Origin: Bacteroidota bacterium | GTDB taxonomy: Bacteria > Bacteroidota > Bacteroidia > Bacteroidales > GCA-2748055 | NCBI GenBank assembly: GCA_024244665.1 | Contig: JAAEOI010000347.1 | Location: 1 to 23,806 of the forward strand | Direction: 5' to 3' | Length of the DNA: 23,806 nt | The notes under the pieces: model-generated | What the model was told of the DNA's origin: nothing | The model's input: the letters and a program-made list of their open reading frames with translations, nothing else | The model's database searches: none | Shown: positions 22,367 to 23,806 of the stretch, one piece after another | Numbering within the stretch: the stretch's first letter is position 1 | Layout: each line of letters starts with the position of its first letter | Translations under genes and position numbers: made by a program

Positions 22367-23806
22367 TCAAGAGAACAGGCGTATATTCAGAATACGCCTC
22401 AGGAGGTCGAAGTACAATGTGATGTAAAGGATCAGCGAGAATACCAGGATTACAATCAGGTTGAACCAGTATGTATCCACCTGTTTTCCTGCCAGGTATT
22501 TTACCGGGGCAAAAAAGTGGGCCCTGAAGGTGAATGATCCCGGTGCCGGGTAGAGGTATACCGGGTCGATAACCTGGACAAGCCTGTTATGTTCCCGGAA
22601 AATCTTATCTGACACCCTGCTCTTTTTCACGATATCGGCAAGGAATTCGTTATAATGACTGTTATATTTTTCCTGGTAGTTTTCGCCCTGATTACCGGGG
22701 GTATTAAGCCCGAGAATAATTTCCTCTCTCATCTGGTTCACCCTGTTAAACAGCCCGATGTAGGTTTCATCGAGTCGATTCAGATAGGCTTCCGTTTGGT
22801 CCAGTAATCCGGGTCCCACACTCCCCGGAACCAGTTTGTCGACATGCTCGAAATGAATGGTGGGTATCAGATGAAGTTCGCTGCTGATCTCCTCCCTGAG
22901 CAGGGCAAGATTTCCTGCCAGTATTTGCCTGGTAGAATCCGAATCATGGGTCGTTAGTTCACGGGTCTCGCGGATAATCCTTTGGAGTTCGGGAAGATAG
23001 AAGGCCTGCTTGTAGTTGGCCATACTTTCGATTCTGTCCACCTCATAAAAGCACGATCCGTACTCGTTTTTCTTGAACTGTTTTACAGCCAGCCCTTCAT
23101 AGGCCCATCTTGAGACCATCACATCAGCAATGACGGGGGAATGGATTTTTCCTCCCCCGATACCCGAATTCAACTTATCAAAACTGAACATGGCCCCTCC
23201 CAGTATCATCTGTGGTATAACCAGCAAAGGGATAAGGATGTAGATGGTGACTGCCGAATTGAAAGCGGATGAAATGTTGAGTCCCAGGATGTTTGAAAAG
23301 AATGAGACCCCGAGCAGAATCAGCCAGTATTCCAGGTACAATCCTTCAATCCCGAGGAAGGAGTTGCCAATGAGTACAAATGTGAGGGTCTGGATGGCAG
23401 AAATGAAGAACAGGATAATGATCTTGGATAGGAGGTAGCTCGATCGGCTCAGGTTTAGAAAAGCTTCCCGCTTCAGGATGTGCCTGTCGCGGAAGATCTC
23501 CTCGGCACTCACCGACAATCCGACGAAGAGGGAGACCAGTATGCTCATGAAAAGGAAGGGGGGTATGTTCTCATTCTCACGGAAGATATAGCTGTTACCC
23601 TCTCCTGAGTTGTACCTGATAATGACCACCAGGATCAGCGCCAGCAGTGGGGATTCCAACAGGTTGATGGCCATGTATTGCAGGTTGCTGATCTTCGATA
23701 AGAGGTCCCGGTGAATAAAAATAAGGACCTGTCTGAACCACCCGGGGATCTGGAATGTCTTGGAAGGGAGTTCCTTAACATCCGGTTTTCTTTCAGGCGT
23801 AAATCC
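22367..23806 (-). CDS. ABCG-type ABC transporter, C-terminal membrane half (N-terminus outside the window)
   Basis: The frame stays open from the right edge to the stop at 22367, giving 479 residues of a longer protein; an internal ATG at 23674 is not the real start. It matches the transporter at 1168-4263 along its whole length: IPGWFRQVLIFIHRDLLSKI versus VPGWLKQFFNYLKRDVKSKI, then YIFRENENIPPFLFMSILVS, SAEEIFRDRHILKREAFLNL, and RAHFFAPVKYLAGKQVDTYW near the end. Five membrane helices, a large loop of roughly 230 residues and a sixth helix before the C-terminus are seen. The loop should be periplasmic by ABCG topology and differs most between the two copies, which suggests different cargo or partners. 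The ATPase and any TerB-like region lie beyond the window. A short frame follows 5 bases downstream. Confidence 0.88.
   Translation of the reverse strand, partial: GFTPERKPDVKELPSKTFQIPGWFRQVLIFIHRDLLSKISNLQYMAINLLESPLLALILVVIIRYNSGEGNSYIFRENENIPPFLFMSILVSLFVGLSVSAEEIFRDRHILKREAFLNLSRSSYLLSKIIILFFISAIQTLTFVLIGNSFLGIEGLYLEYWLILLGVSFFSNILGLNISSAFNSAVTIYILIPLLVIPQMILGGAMFSFDKLNSGIGGGKIHSPVIADVMVSRWAYEGLAVKQFKKNEYGSCFYEVDRIESMANYKQAFYLPELQRIIRETRELTTHDSDSTRQILAGNLALLREEISSELHLIPTIHFEHVDKLVPGSVGPGLLDQTEAYLNRLDETYIGLFNRVNQMREEIILGLNTPGNQGENYQEKYNSHYNEFLADIVKKSRVSDKIFREHNRLVQVIDPVYLYPAPGSFTFRAHFFAPVKYLAGKQVDTYWFNLIVILVFSLILYITLYFDLLRRILNIRLFS

Noticed and set aside
23674..23806. ATG at 23674 as the start of a stand-alone permease gene
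   Set aside because: The frame stays open to the window edge and those 44 codons align with the paralogue's linker, so the protein extends beyond the window.

Overview
The window looks like a chromosomal segment of a Bacteroidota bacterium, probably an anaerobic or microaerobic Bacteroidales/Marinilabiliales-type lineage. Three things point there. The protein families are typical: a DUF4412 protein, SiaB/SiaC-like proteins beside a GAF/PAS phosphatase, and a ~1000-residue TerB/ABCG-like transporter. Several upstream regions carry the Bacteroidota promoter pattern TTTG-N19-TAnnTTTG. A 1419-residue 2-hydroxyacyl-CoA dehydratase activase-like protein is usual in anaerobes. I saw no rRNA, tRNA, CRISPR array, insertion sequence or phage gene.

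Layout. (1) 1-1140: the start of an unknown exported protein and, upstream of it, a lipoprotein gene with its own candidate promoter, both on the minus strand. (2) 1168-11856, minus strand: seven tightly packed genes read from one strong candidate promoter, in the order CheR methyltransferase, membrane HAMP/GAF/PAS/PAS receptor-like protein, membrane GAF protein, membrane GAF/PAS/PAS/PP2C phosphatase, SiaB-like kinase, SiaC-like phosphoprotein, and TerB-like/ABCG transporter. (3) 11857-12595, plus strand: a PurQ-like protein, divergent from that operon, that has lost the catalytic Cys and His. (4) 12601-15363, minus strand: a four-gene set (DUF4412 exported protein, helical-repeat protein, SpoU/TrmH RNA methyltransferase, AlbA/Schlafen-domain protein). 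(5) 15413-15662: a broken sfsA gene with its middle deleted. (6) 15658-19917, minus strand: the giant CoA-dehydratase activase. (7) 20149-21774: a periplasmic PrxQ-like peroxiredoxin divergent from a radical SAM protein with a C-terminal winged helix. (8) 21775-22366: a 592-base region with a terminator-like hairpin and short coding-like relics. (9) 22367-23806, minus strand: the C-terminal half of a second ABCG-type transporter, a clear paralogue of the first.

How the genes may work together. The seven-gene operon reads as a signalling chain. Membrane GAF/PAS proteins, perhaps adjusted by CheR, would set the activity of a PP2C phosphatase. That phosphatase would oppose the SiaB kinase in controlling phosphorylation of SiaC, whose phospho-acceptor Thr68 is conserved. 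In Pseudomonas the SiaABC switch controls the diguanylate cyclase SiaD. No cyclase is encoded here; the gene that follows, overlapping siaC by 4 bases, is a transporter with an N-terminal cytoplasmic regulatory region. My main inference is that this is a SiaABC-type partner-switching circuit whose output is an ABC transporter. The second transporter half at the right edge shows the family is duplicated locally.
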